NCBI GenBank assembly: GCA_024763295.1
Contig: JANTFU010000052.1
Span: forward strand, 1-10,929
DNA: 10,929 nucleotides
Reading direction: 5' to 3'
Origin: Anaerolineales bacterium
GTDB lineage: Bacteria > Chloroflexota > Anaerolineae > Anaerolineales > Villigracilaceae
Of this stretch, positions 1 to 5,574 are shown piece after piece. The position numbers and the translations under genes were made by a program. Under the pieces are notes generated by a model. The model saw only the letters and a program-made list of their open reading frames with translations, was not told the origin of the DNA and made no database searches. Position 1 is the first letter of the stretch. Every line of letters starts with the position of its first letter.

Positions 1-647
1 GCATTATGTCCGCCTGCTGCTGCCACTTCCAGCGCGCGTTTGACGTGTTCTTGCCCTTTGATTTCGGAAAAGTCGGTCACGGCAAGGGGCGGGGATACGT
101 TATCCACAACGGGCGGGGCTTGGGGTGTGATCTCTTTCGCGCCGACCAAATGCTGGTACAGGGCATTCAGTGATTTGACCGGTATCACGTCGAGGTCAGG
201 GATGAGCGCGGCTTCGGCTGCGTCTATTTCGGGAACGAATATCCGTTTGAAGCCATTTTCGCGCGCGGCGGCAGCCATCGGCAAAATCCCTTTGGCGTGA
301 CGGACGGTACCATCTAAAGAAAGTTCACCGACGACAATGGCATCGTCCATGCTGGCGGGCGGGACGAGCATTTGCATCAGCAAAACACCAACGGCAATCG
401 GCAGATCGTAGGCGGGACCGTCTTTTCGGATGGCGGCAGGCGCTAGGTTGACGATAATGCGCTTGCGTGGATAAGGCAACCCGCTGTTGTGGATAGCAGC
501 GTAGACACGCTCGCGGCTTTCCTTGACAGCTTGGCTTGGTAGCCCGACAACATCAGTGCCCGGAAGCCCGCGCGTGGTGTCGACTTCGACTTCGATGACG
601 ACACCTTCTAAACCCACAACTGCGCAAGAGTAAACACGAGATAACAT
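1..647 (-). CDS. comM: ComM/YifB family Mg-chelatase-like AAA protein, N-terminal part (runs off the left edge)
   Basis: Reading the minus strand from the ATG at 647 gives 215 open codons with no stop before the window edge. The product starts MLSRVYSCAVVGLEGVVIEV, followed by GLPGTDVVGLPSQAVKESRERV and IVNLAPAAIRKDGPAYDLPIA, and reaches VKRALEVAAAGGHN at the edge. These are hallmarks of the YifB/ComM family: an N-terminal ChlI-like (Lon-protease-fold) domain over roughly residues 1-125, then the beginning of the AAA Mg-chelatase domain at about residue 190. The Walker A motif should follow immediately after GGHN and lies outside the window. In naturally transformable bacteria ComM is a branch-migration helicase that helps integrate incoming DNA; elsewhere the family is widespread without proven function. 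Full-length members have about 500 residues, so less than half is visible. There is no Shine-Dalgarno sequence before the start; see the promoter entry. Confidence 0.93.
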   Translation of the reverse strand, partial: MLSRVYSCAVVGLEGVVIEVEVDTTRGLPGTDVVGLPSQAVKESRERVYAAIHNSGLPYPRKRIIVNLAPAAIRKDGPAYDLPIAVGVLLMQMLVPPASMDDAIVVGELSLDGTVRHAKGILPMAAAARENGFKRIFVPEIDAAEAALIPDLDVIPVKSLNALYQHLVGAKEITPQAPPVVDNVSPPLAVTDFSEIKGQEHVKRALEVAAAGGHN

Positions 648-682
648 GGAAAAAGTGTAGAGGATTTTGGGATGGGTGTCAA
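648..682 (-). promoter_or_regulatory. Near-consensus sigma70 promoter giving a leaderless comM mRNA
   Basis: On the minus strand a perfect -35 box TTGACA (682-677) is followed by exactly 17 bp and a -10 box TACACT (659-654). Only six bases (TTTTCC, 653-648) separate the -10 box from the ATG at 647. A normal discriminator length therefore puts the transcription start on or next to the A of the start codon, with no room for a ribosome binding site. The boxes are read directly from sequence; the leaderless reading is inference from standard promoter geometry. Confidence 0.75.
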
Positions 683-701
683 TCTTTGTTGTCTTTTTTA
701 T

Positions 702-861
702 GAGTCCACTGCAAAAAACGAGTTTTTCAGAAATCAACCTGAAAAACGCTCCACTTTTCTCTCTAAAACGAGCGGTTTAAGGGATAACATATTAAAAAAC
801 TCGGTTTTTAGGGTATTCTCTCCCACTTAGAGATGATTGAATGTCTTTTTGCAGTGGAGTC
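702..861. mobile_element. MITE-like element, 160 bp, with terminal inverted repeats and a 6-bp target duplication
   Basis: The left end reads GAGTCCACTGCAAAAA (702-717). The reverse complement of the right end reads GACTCCACTGCAAAAA (861-846). Fifteen of 16 positions match. Immediately outside both ends is the direct repeat TTTTAT (696-701 and 862-867), as expected for a target-site duplication. Inside there is a further perfect 9-bp hairpin, GTTTTTCAG (722-730) with CTGAAAAAC (739-747). No ORF of meaningful length is present, so this is a non-autonomous element. The TIR broadly resembles ends of IS5/IS1182-type DDE transposons, but that parentage is a guess. It separates the comM promoter from the response-regulator promoter and touches neither. 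Confidence 0.7.
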
Positions 862-906
862 TTTTATGAAACCTAAAAATATTGGCAGTTTGGGCGTGCA
901 GAATTT

Positions 907-915
907 TGCTATAAT
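907..915 (+). promoter_or_regulatory. Extended -10 promoter for the response-regulator gene
   Basis: TGC followed by a perfect TATAAT (910-915) forms an extended -10 element. No good -35 box lies at 17 bp; TTGGCA at 882-887 is too far (22 bp). Extended -10 promoters tolerate a weak -35. The predicted start near 921-922 leaves a leader of about 38 nt before the ATG at 960. Confidence 0.5.
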
Positions 916-959
916 TGCCACATTGCGTTTTTATGACTATTTTAAAAGGGAACAGGATT

Positions 960-2027
960 ATGACCCAGCGTATTCTAATTGTGGACGACCATAAAGATGT
1001 CATCAGGCTGCTTCGTTCGGCGATTGAATCATTGCCCCACGAACTGGAAATTTTAGAAGCTCCCTCTGCAGAGGAAGCCTCGTTGGAGTTATCCATGAGC
1101 CAGATCGACCTGCTTGTGCTGGACTATATGCTGCCCGGCATGACCGGCTTGGAACTCCTCGAAAAGACGAGAAAACGCAATCAATCTGCTGAGGTGATTT
1201 TGATTTCAGGCACAAAGGAACGCAAGGCACGCAAAGCGCTTGAAGAAGCCAATGTCTACGCCTTCTTTGAAAAGCCAATCCCGCTGACCGAGTTTCTTGA
1301 CAAGGTTGAGCGCTCGCTGGGCTTAGAGCCAACCGTTATCCCCGATGAAGATGAAGCGCATAAAACCCTCTCGGCATTAATCGTCAAATTCCGCCAAGAG
1401 ATGAACGCGCATGTCATCATCCTGACCGAAGATTACGGCGAAATTATGGCAAAGGCTGGCTCTTTTCCTGAAGAAATATCTGAGAAAGATGTGCTCGAAA
1501 ATCTACTCGGCATCTATCGCTCTGGCATCAAAGTTTCACGCACATTGGGACAAGAAAGCCCGCAAAGCTATCATATTTTCCCTGCCGGTGAAGTTGATAT
1601 TATGCTCATGCCCGTCAACACAACCCACGCTCTCATTATTGGCGGCGAACGCATCGCAGATCGTCAAAATATGCTCGCAATGATCGATTCCAGCGTGATT
1701 CTGAAAAGCGAAGTCGCCCATGTCTTAAACGAAATCCTTCACGAAGAACCGCGTCACGAAGAAGTGGAAGCTGTTGCAGAATCCACTGAACTCCCCGATC
1801 TTTCCGACATCTTTGAAGTCGACGCCATTCCCGAAGAGCAGATCGTTGACGAAATCTCCGACGAGGAGCTTGAAGCGCTCTTCAAACAAACCGACCTCGG
1901 CAACACCGACCTTGATTCCTTCTGGGATAACGCTGCTGACTCGCTTAAGAGCGCCGATGTCGATTCAGATAAACTAACCTACGAACAAGCAAAACAACTT
2001 GGTTTAGCACCCGGCGAAAACAACTAA
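960..2027 (+). CDS. Response regulator: receiver domain plus uncharacterised C-terminal sensor-like domain
   Basis: A 355-residue protein. Residues 1-120 form a CheY-like receiver with all expected sites: acidic pair D9-D10, phosphoacceptor D55 in LVLDYMLPGMTG, switch residue S83 in LISGT, and K105 in FFEKPI. The C-terminal part is not a recognisable DNA-binding or catalytic output domain. Residues about 130-250 (from KTLSALIVKFRQEMNAHVII through EVDIMLMPVNTTHALIIGGE) have an alternating alpha/beta pattern that vaguely recalls Roadblock/LC7 or GAF folds, but this is only an impression. The tail (about 265-355) is very acidic and probably disordered, ending YEQAKQLGLAPGENN. The ATG at 960 is chosen because AAGGGA (946-951) lies 8 nt upstream; the TTG at 915 falls inside the -10 box. 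No histidine kinase is adjacent. It was possibly a signalling adaptor acting by protein contact. Confidence 0.88.
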   Translation: MTQRILIVDDHKDVIRLLRSAIESLPHELEILEAPSAEEASLELSMSQIDLLVLDYMLPGMTGLELLEKTRKRNQSAEVILISGTKERKARKALEEANVYAFFEKPIPLTEFLDKVERSLGLEPTVIPDEDEAHKTLSALIVKFRQEMNAHVIILTEDYGEIMAKAGSFPEEISEKDVLENLLGIYRSGIKVSRTLGQESPQSYHIFPAGEVDIMLMPVNTTHALIIGGERIADRQNMLAMIDSSVILKSEVAHVLNEILHEEPRHEEVEAVAESTELPDLSDIFEVDAIPEEQIVDEISDEELEALFKQTDLGNTDLDSFWDNAADSLKSADVDSDKLTYEQAKQLGLAPGENN

Positions 2028-2031
2028 AACT

Positions 2032-2060
2032 TTGCGTAAAGCGCTTCCCTGTGATACAAT
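2032..2060 (+). promoter_or_regulatory. Promoter of tRNA-Gln
   Basis: TTGCGT (2032-2037), a 17-bp spacer, then TACAAT (2055-2060), which is also preceded by TGA (2052-2054) as an extended -10. The predicted start near 2067 is 18 nt before the mature tRNA. It begins right after the stop codon of the response-regulator gene. Confidence 0.65.
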
Positions 2061-2084
2061 TTCGCCCGCTCGAAAGGGCAACTC

Positions 2085-2155
2085 AGGGGCGTGGTGCAAT
2101 GGCAGCACACCGGCCTTTGGAGCCGTGGATCTTGGTTCGAGTCCAGGCGCCCCTG
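2085..2155 (+). tRNA. tRNA-Gln (anticodon UUG)
   Basis: A full cloverleaf can be drawn: acceptor stem AGGGGCG (2085-2091) with CGCCCCT (2148-2154), D stem GTGC/GCAC, anticodon stem CCGGC (2110-2114) with GCCGT (2122-2126), loop CTTTGGA (2115-2121) with anticodon TTG at 2117-2119, and T arm CTTGG-TTCGAGT-CCAGG. The discriminator is G2155 and the 3' CCA is not encoded (GCTAAT follows), so it must be added by CCA-adding enzyme. The outermost anticodon-stem pair (C2110 with T2126) is a mismatch. TTG reads CAA/CAG glutamine codons. Confidence 0.92.
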
Positions 2156-2186
2156 CTAATTTTTTATGAGTACCAATGAACCCGAC

Positions 2187-2208
2187 CCCGCCTTAGCGGG
2201 ACTTTTTT
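2187..2208 (+). terminator. Rho-independent terminator after tRNA-Gln
   Basis: CCCGC (2187-2191), loop CTTA, GCGGG (2196-2200), then AC and six T (2203-2208). The short GC-only stem with a T run fits an intrinsic terminator for the tRNA transcript. Confidence 0.75.
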
Positions 2209-2217
2209 CCTAAAACC

Positions 2218-2258
2218 AGACAAGTCATCGTCGCAACGAGGCGAGGCTTGTCTTTTTT
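2218..2258 (+). terminator. Second, tandem terminator-like hairpin
   Basis: AGACAAGTC (2218-2226) pairs with GGCTTGTCT (2245-2253) over 9 bp including one G-T wobble. The internal segment can form a small TCGT/ACGA hairpin, and the last base of the 3' arm begins a run of six T (2253-2258). It lies 10 bp after the first terminator, so the tRNA transcript has a back-up stop ahead of glmU. Confidence 0.65.
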
Positions 2259-2269
2259 ATTTTCATTTC

Positions 2270-2296
2270 GTCGGGGCGGGGTCATCCCGCCCTTAC
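2270..2296. repeat. REP-like GC-rich palindrome upstream of glmU
   Basis: GGGCGGG (2274-2280), loop GTCAT, CCCGCCC (2286-2292), a perfect 7-bp stem; outer bases GT (2270-2271) and AC (2295-2296) extend the symmetry imperfectly. No T run follows, so it is not an intrinsic terminator. It ends 17 bp before the glmU start and would fold in the 5' leader. Whether it is a genome-wide repeat cannot be decided from one copy. Confidence 0.5.
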
Positions 2297-2313
2297 AATT
2301 AAAAGGAATCTTT

Positions 2314-3660
2314 ATGAAAATCACCTCCGTTATCCTCGCAGCGGGACAAGGCACCCGCATGAAATCCGATCTCCCCAAAGTGCTGCATCCCGTTTGTGGA
2401 AAGCCGATGGTTTGGCACGCCCTGCAAGCCGCCAAAGTCATCAGCGATGAAATTCCCGTCATGGTCATCGGACACGGCGCGGATCGCGTCCGCGAGGAAA
2501 TTGGTTCCGCTGCCCGATTCGTGGTGCAGGCAGAACGGCTGGGTACCGGTCACGCCGTCCAACAGGCAGAATCCACCCTCAAAGGGGATACCGATCTCGT
2601 GCTGGTTAGCGCCGCCGATATGCCCCTTTTGAGCGGAGAAACCCTCTCAAAGTTGGTCGAAACCCAAAAAGCGAATAATGGTCCCATGACCATGCTAACC
2701 ATCGTCGCCGACGATCCGCGCGGCTTTGGGCGCGTGGTGCGCGGCGAAGACGGCGGTGTGCGCGCCATCGTCGAAGAAGCGGTTGCGAGCGAAGAAGAGA
2801 AAGCGATTAAAGAGTTGAATGTCGGCGCGTACTGCTTCGATGCCAACTGGCTTTGGGATGCGCTCGCGCGCATTCCACTTTCGGCGAAGGGCGAATACTA
2901 TCTCACCGATACGGTTGGGTTGGCGGTAGATGCCGGGATGCACGTTTCCGCCGTCACACTCGAAGATGAGATCGAAGCAATCGGAGTCAATACCCGCATC
3001 CACCTTTCTGAAGCGGAAGCAGGCATGAGGTCGCGTTTGAATCGGGCGCATCAACTGAAGGGTGTCACCATCGTAGACCCCGCATCCACCTATATTGGCG
3101 TGGATGTGGAAATCGGGTCTGATACCGTCATCCAGCCCAATACGCATCTGCGCGGCGAGACGAAAATCGGCGCGGGCTGTGAGATTGGTCCAAATTCGAT
3201 TATTACCGACTGCCAAATTGGGGATCGCTGCATTATCTTATCGTCGGTTCTCGAAAAAGCGACTCTCGAAGACGATGTGGATATGGGTCCCTTTGCGCGG
3301 CTACGTAAGGGTGCATATCTCTCAAAGGGCGTTCACATGGGCAATTTTGGCGAGGTGAAAGATTCTGTGCTGCACGAGGGCGTCAAAATGGGGCATTTCT
3401 CGTATATCGGGAATGCGGACATCGGCGCAAATACGAATATCGGCGCGGGGACGATTACCTGCAATTATGACGGCGAGAAGAAGCATCCGACCAAGATTGG
3501 TGAAGATGTCTTTATCGGCAGCGATACGATGCTCGTTGCCCCGCTTGAACTTGGCGACCGTGCGCGTACCGGCGCCGGTTCTGTTGTGACGAAAAACGTA
3601 AAAGAAGATACGCTCGTCGTCGGGATGCCGGCGCGGGCGATAAGGAATTTTAAACGTTAA
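2314..3660 (+). CDS. glmU: Bifunctional GlmU: glucosamine-1-phosphate acetyltransferase / UDP-GlcNAc pyrophosphorylase
   Basis: A 448-residue cytoplasmic enzyme making the last two steps to UDP-N-acetylglucosamine, precursor of peptidoglycan and other glycans. The N-terminal pyrophosphorylase domain (about 1-225) opens with ILAAGQGTRMKSDLPKVLH; R15 and K22 are the usual nucleotide-binding residues, and the uridyl-binding stretch appears as QAERLGTGHAV. The C-terminal left-handed beta-helix (about 245-448) shows repeated hexapeptides (IGADTNIGAG-type turns), NYDGEKK, and KMGHFSYIG, where H361 matches the acetyltransferase catalytic histidine of Escherichia coli GlmU (H363). The length is close to the usual 450-460. 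The ATG at 2314 is preceded by AAGGAA at good spacing; the upstream in-frame extension runs through a terminator hairpin and was rejected. No obvious promoter with both boxes was found in the leader. Confidence 0.97.
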   Translation: MKITSVILAAGQGTRMKSDLPKVLHPVCGKPMVWHALQAAKVISDEIPVMVIGHGADRVREEIGSAARFVVQAERLGTGHAVQQAESTLKGDTDLVLVSAADMPLLSGETLSKLVETQKANNGPMTMLTIVADDPRGFGRVVRGEDGGVRAIVEEAVASEEEKAIKELNVGAYCFDANWLWDALARIPLSAKGEYYLTDTVGLAVDAGMHVSAVTLEDEIEAIGVNTRIHLSEAEAGMRSRLNRAHQLKGVTIVDPASTYIGVDVEIGSDTVIQPNTHLRGETKIGAGCEIGPNSIITDCQIGDRCIILSSVLEKATLEDDVDMGPFARLRKGAYLSKGVHMGNFGEVKDSVLHEGVKMGHFSYIGNADIGANTNIGAGTITCNYDGEKKHPTKIGEDVFIGSDTMLVAPLELGDRARTGAGSVVTKNVKEDTLVVGMPARAIRNFKR

Positions 3661-3684
3661 AACGTTCGAACGTTGTAACGTTAT
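3653..3684. repeat. Four tandem copies of AACGTTNN, 8-bp period
   Basis: AACGTT occurs at 3653, 3661, 3669 and 3677, exactly 8 bp apart, each followed by two variable bases (AA, CG, GT, AT). AACGTT is itself a palindrome, and copies 2 and 3 together form the perfect 14-bp palindrome AACGTTCGAACGTT (3661-3674). The first copy overlaps the last codons of glmU and its stop; the last ends 17 bp before the next start codon. It could be a protein-binding array or a spreading octamer repeat. Confidence 0.75.
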
Positions 3685-3699
3685 CAAAGGAAGAAAACC

Positions 3700-4995
3700 G
3701 TGAACCTAACCAACTGGGGCTTACTCATCATTGCCCTGCTCTTAATTCTTGACTTGATGATTGCGGCGACGCGCGTCAGTTTGGCAAATGCGCGCACTCT
3801 GAAACTGGTCGCCATGCAAGAGACCAAGCCTATAAGCGCCCAGCGCGCCATCGAGATGCACGAAAGCTCGCGCCTAATGGCTGTGCTGCGCCTGAGCCAA
3901 ACTATGATGCGCTTTGGAATCGCTGTGGGCAGCTTTCTCTACTTGCAAAGCTGGGCGACCGGTTTGGCGCTCGCTTGGCTACTCGAACTGCTCGGCTTAC
4001 TGGCTGTCAGCATTGTGATGATGCTGATTGAATTTACCGTTGAATCGAATGCGCTGGCAGACCCCGAAGAATGGGCGATACGCCTTTCTGCCTTTGCAAA
4101 AATTCTGCTGCTCATCTTCACGCCTTTTGTGCTTCTGCCGCTGCTCTTGCTCAATCCACAGCGCGTCTCGCATGGCAGCATGGCGCAAATGACCGAAGAC
4201 GAACTCAAAACCTGGGTCGAAGCCGACGACGGAGAAAACGGCAGCCTCGAACGCGAAGAACGCCGCATGATCTACGAAATTTTCCAATTCGGGCAAACCC
4301 TTGCCCGCGAGATTATGACTCCGCGCATTGACGTAATCGCCCTCGACATCGAAGATACCGACCTCGCCAAAGCCCAACACGCCCTGCTCGAATCGGGTTT
4401 CTCCCGTCTGCCTGTTTACGAGGAGAGCATCGACAATATTCTCGGCTTGCTCTATGCCAAAGATTTGCTGCCCAGCTTACAGGCGGGCGAGCACGAATTC
4501 AATCTGCGGGCATTATTGCGTGAGCCGTACTTCATCCCCGAAACCAAAAAAGCCGATGAATTGCTCGCTGAAATGCAAGAAAAACGCTTCCATCTCGCTG
4601 TCGTCGTTGACGAATATGGCGGGGTTTCCGGCATTGTCACGCTCGAAGACATTATCGAAGAGATCATCGGCGAGATTCAAGACGAATACGATGAGCGCGA
4701 AGAAGCGCCCTACAAAAGAATCAACGAAAACGAATATATTTTCCTCGGCAGTATCGATATTGACGACTTTGCCGAGATTATGGATGTGGAAATCCCCGAG
4801 GGAGATGCTGATACCTTAGCAGGCTTCATCTATAAAAAGTTGGGACGTGTGCCCCAAGGCAACGAAAACCTGCGTGTGAACGGCTTGGTACTGACCATTA
4901 CACAGGTTTCCGGTAGACGTATTCGCCGCGTCCGCGCCATCCGCGAAGCAGCAACCCAAAACGAGGAGAAGAACGATGCCCAAACGGACAAATGA
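3700..4995 (+). CDS. CorC/HlyC-type membrane protein with paired CBS domains
   Basis: A 431-residue inner-membrane protein. The N-terminal region (about 1-160) has three to four hydrophobic segments: WGLLIIALLLILDLMIAA near residues 6-23, GLALAWLLELLGLLAVSIVM near 88-107, and AFAKILLLIFTPFVLLPLLL near 130-150. This corresponds to a shortened, divergent DUF21/CNNM-type module. CBS 1 starts at about residue 204 with EIMTPRIDVIALD; CBS 2 (about 270-325) contains LAVVVDEYGGVSGIVTLEDI and then IEEIIGEIQDEYD, the signature linker of CorC/HlyC proteins. A transporter-associated domain (about 338-415) and a charged tail follow. The family is linked to Mg2+/Co2+ homeostasis or efflux and binds adenine nucleotides at the CBS pair; 'hemolysin' labels are historical. 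The GTG start is supported by AAAGGAAG (3686-3693) seven nt upstream. Confidence 0.88.
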   Translation: MNLTNWGLLIIALLLILDLMIAATRVSLANARTLKLVAMQETKPISAQRAIEMHESSRLMAVLRLSQTMMRFGIAVGSFLYLQSWATGLALAWLLELLGLLAVSIVMMLIEFTVESNALADPEEWAIRLSAFAKILLLIFTPFVLLPLLLLNPQRVSHGSMAQMTEDELKTWVEADDGENGSLEREERRMIYEIFQFGQTLAREIMTPRIDVIALDIEDTDLAKAQHALLESGFSRLPVYEESIDNILGLLYAKDLLPSLQAGEHEFNLRALLREPYFIPETKKADELLAEMQEKRFHLAVVVDEYGGVSGIVTLEDIIEEIIGEIQDEYDEREEAPYKRINENEYIFLGSIDIDDFAEIMDVEIPEGDADTLAGFIYKKLGRVPQGNENLRVNGLVLTITQVSGRRIRRVRAIREAATQNEEKNDAQTDK

Positions 4996-5383
4996 AAATG
5001 ACCAAGCGTTGATCGATCTCGGCAACGAAGCCCGCAAGCGCGCGTATGCGCCCTACTCAAAATATCGCGTCGGCGCAGCCCTGCGTGGCAAAAGCGGACG
5101 CATCTATACCGGGGTGAATGTTGAAAATGCCGCCTATCCCGTCACCATGTGCGCGGAACGGGTCGCTATTTTCAAAGCTGTTTCTGAAGGCGAAAAAGAG
5201 TTCGATGTCATCTCGGTCGTCACCGATAATGGCGGTTCACCCTGTGGCTCCTGCCGTCAGGTACTTGCCGAATTTGGTCTCGACATTACGGTTCTCATCG
5301 CCGACGGAGAAGGCAATCTCATTCAGGAGACGACCGTCCGTGATCTTTTACCGGGCGCTTTCACCCCAAAAGACCTACCTTAA
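4976..5383 (+). CDS. cdd: Cytidine deaminase
   Basis: A 135-residue homotetrameric-type cytidine deaminase, which hydrolyses cytidine and deoxycytidine to uridine and deoxyuridine in pyrimidine salvage. Zinc and catalytic motifs are complete: C59-A-E61 in VTMCAERVAIF, where C59 is a zinc ligand and E61 the proton shuttle, and C90-G-S-C93 in SPCGSCRQVL. Substrate-binding NVENAAYP (48-55) and the N-terminal APYSKYRVGAAL are typical. The ATG lies inside the end of the preceding CBS-protein gene (20-bp overlap) and is preceded by the strong site GAGGAGAA (4963-4970) with 5 nt spacing, suggesting translational coupling. A hairpin terminator follows 10 bp after the stop, so it is probably the last gene of the glmU-corC-cdd transcript. 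Confidence 0.96.
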   Translation: MPKRTNENDQALIDLGNEARKRAYAPYSKYRVGAALRGKSGRIYTGVNVENAAYPVTMCAERVAIFKAVSEGEKEFDVISVVTDNGGSPCGSCRQVLAEFGLDITVLIADGEGNLIQETTVRDLLPGAFTPKDLP

Positions 5384-5393
5384 AATCATAGCC

Positions 5394-5421
5394 AAAACGC
5401 GGAGACATCTCCGCGTTTTTT
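5394..5421 (+). terminator. Strong intrinsic terminator after cdd
   Basis: AAAACGCGGAGA (5394-5405) and TCTCCGCGTTTT (5408-5419) are perfectly complementary over 12 bp around CA, with a T run at 5416-5421. In the folded RNA the innermost bases would open to form a loop. The A run on the left side means it could also act on transcripts from the other strand, but no such gene is nearby. Confidence 0.9.
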
Positions 5422-5454
5422 CTTTTACAATAGAACGCTTGCATAAACGCTCTA

Positions 5455-5506
5455 GCCGCCGTCCTCGGCGGCGATTCTTGCAAAAAGCCCGCGCCGAGGA
5501 CGGCGC
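5455..5506. repeat. Pair of GC-rich palindromes that are also inverted repeats of each other
   Basis: The first hairpin is GCCGCC-GTCCTC-GGCGGC (5455-5472); the second is GCGCCG-AGGA-CGGCGC (5491-5506). The first copy (5457-5470) is also perfectly complementary over 14 bp to the second (5492-5505). The RNA can therefore form either two local hairpins or one long-range stem. No T run follows directly. The arrangement resembles paired REP elements (BIME-like) or an attenuator-like leader of prs. The remaining leader (5384-5574) otherwise shows only a lone TACAAT (5426-5431) with no -35 box. Confidence 0.65.
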
Positions 5507-5574
5507 AGGGAGAAAAATATTTAAATTCACGAGAGAATCTTGTCCAAAAACGCTCAACGAGCGGAGGAGAACCC

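Noticed and set aside
40..300. Plus-strand frame of 86 codons at the left end
   Set aside because: It is the antisense shadow of the comM-type gene, whose minus-strand product has clear family motifs.
722..747. Hairpin as an intrinsic terminator
   Set aside because: The stem is A/T-rich with no following T run and lies inside the MITE between divergent genes, where no transcript needs termination.
915..959. Earlier TTG (915) or ATG (933) start for the response regulator
   Set aside because: The TTG lies in the TATAAT box. The ATG at 933 has no ribosome binding site, whereas AAGGGA precedes the ATG at 960, and the receiver domain begins right there.
2248..2313. Longer GlmU N-terminus
   Set aside because: The extension would be translated from terminator and palindrome sequence; the family N-terminus and the binding site both fit the ATG at 2314.
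2695..3216. 173-codon minus-strand frame inside glmU
   Set aside because: It is antisense to a confidently identified conserved gene, with no binding site or recognisable motif.
3653..3684. CRISPR array
   Set aside because: The 8-bp period is far too short and there are no spacers; it is a simple tandem motif.
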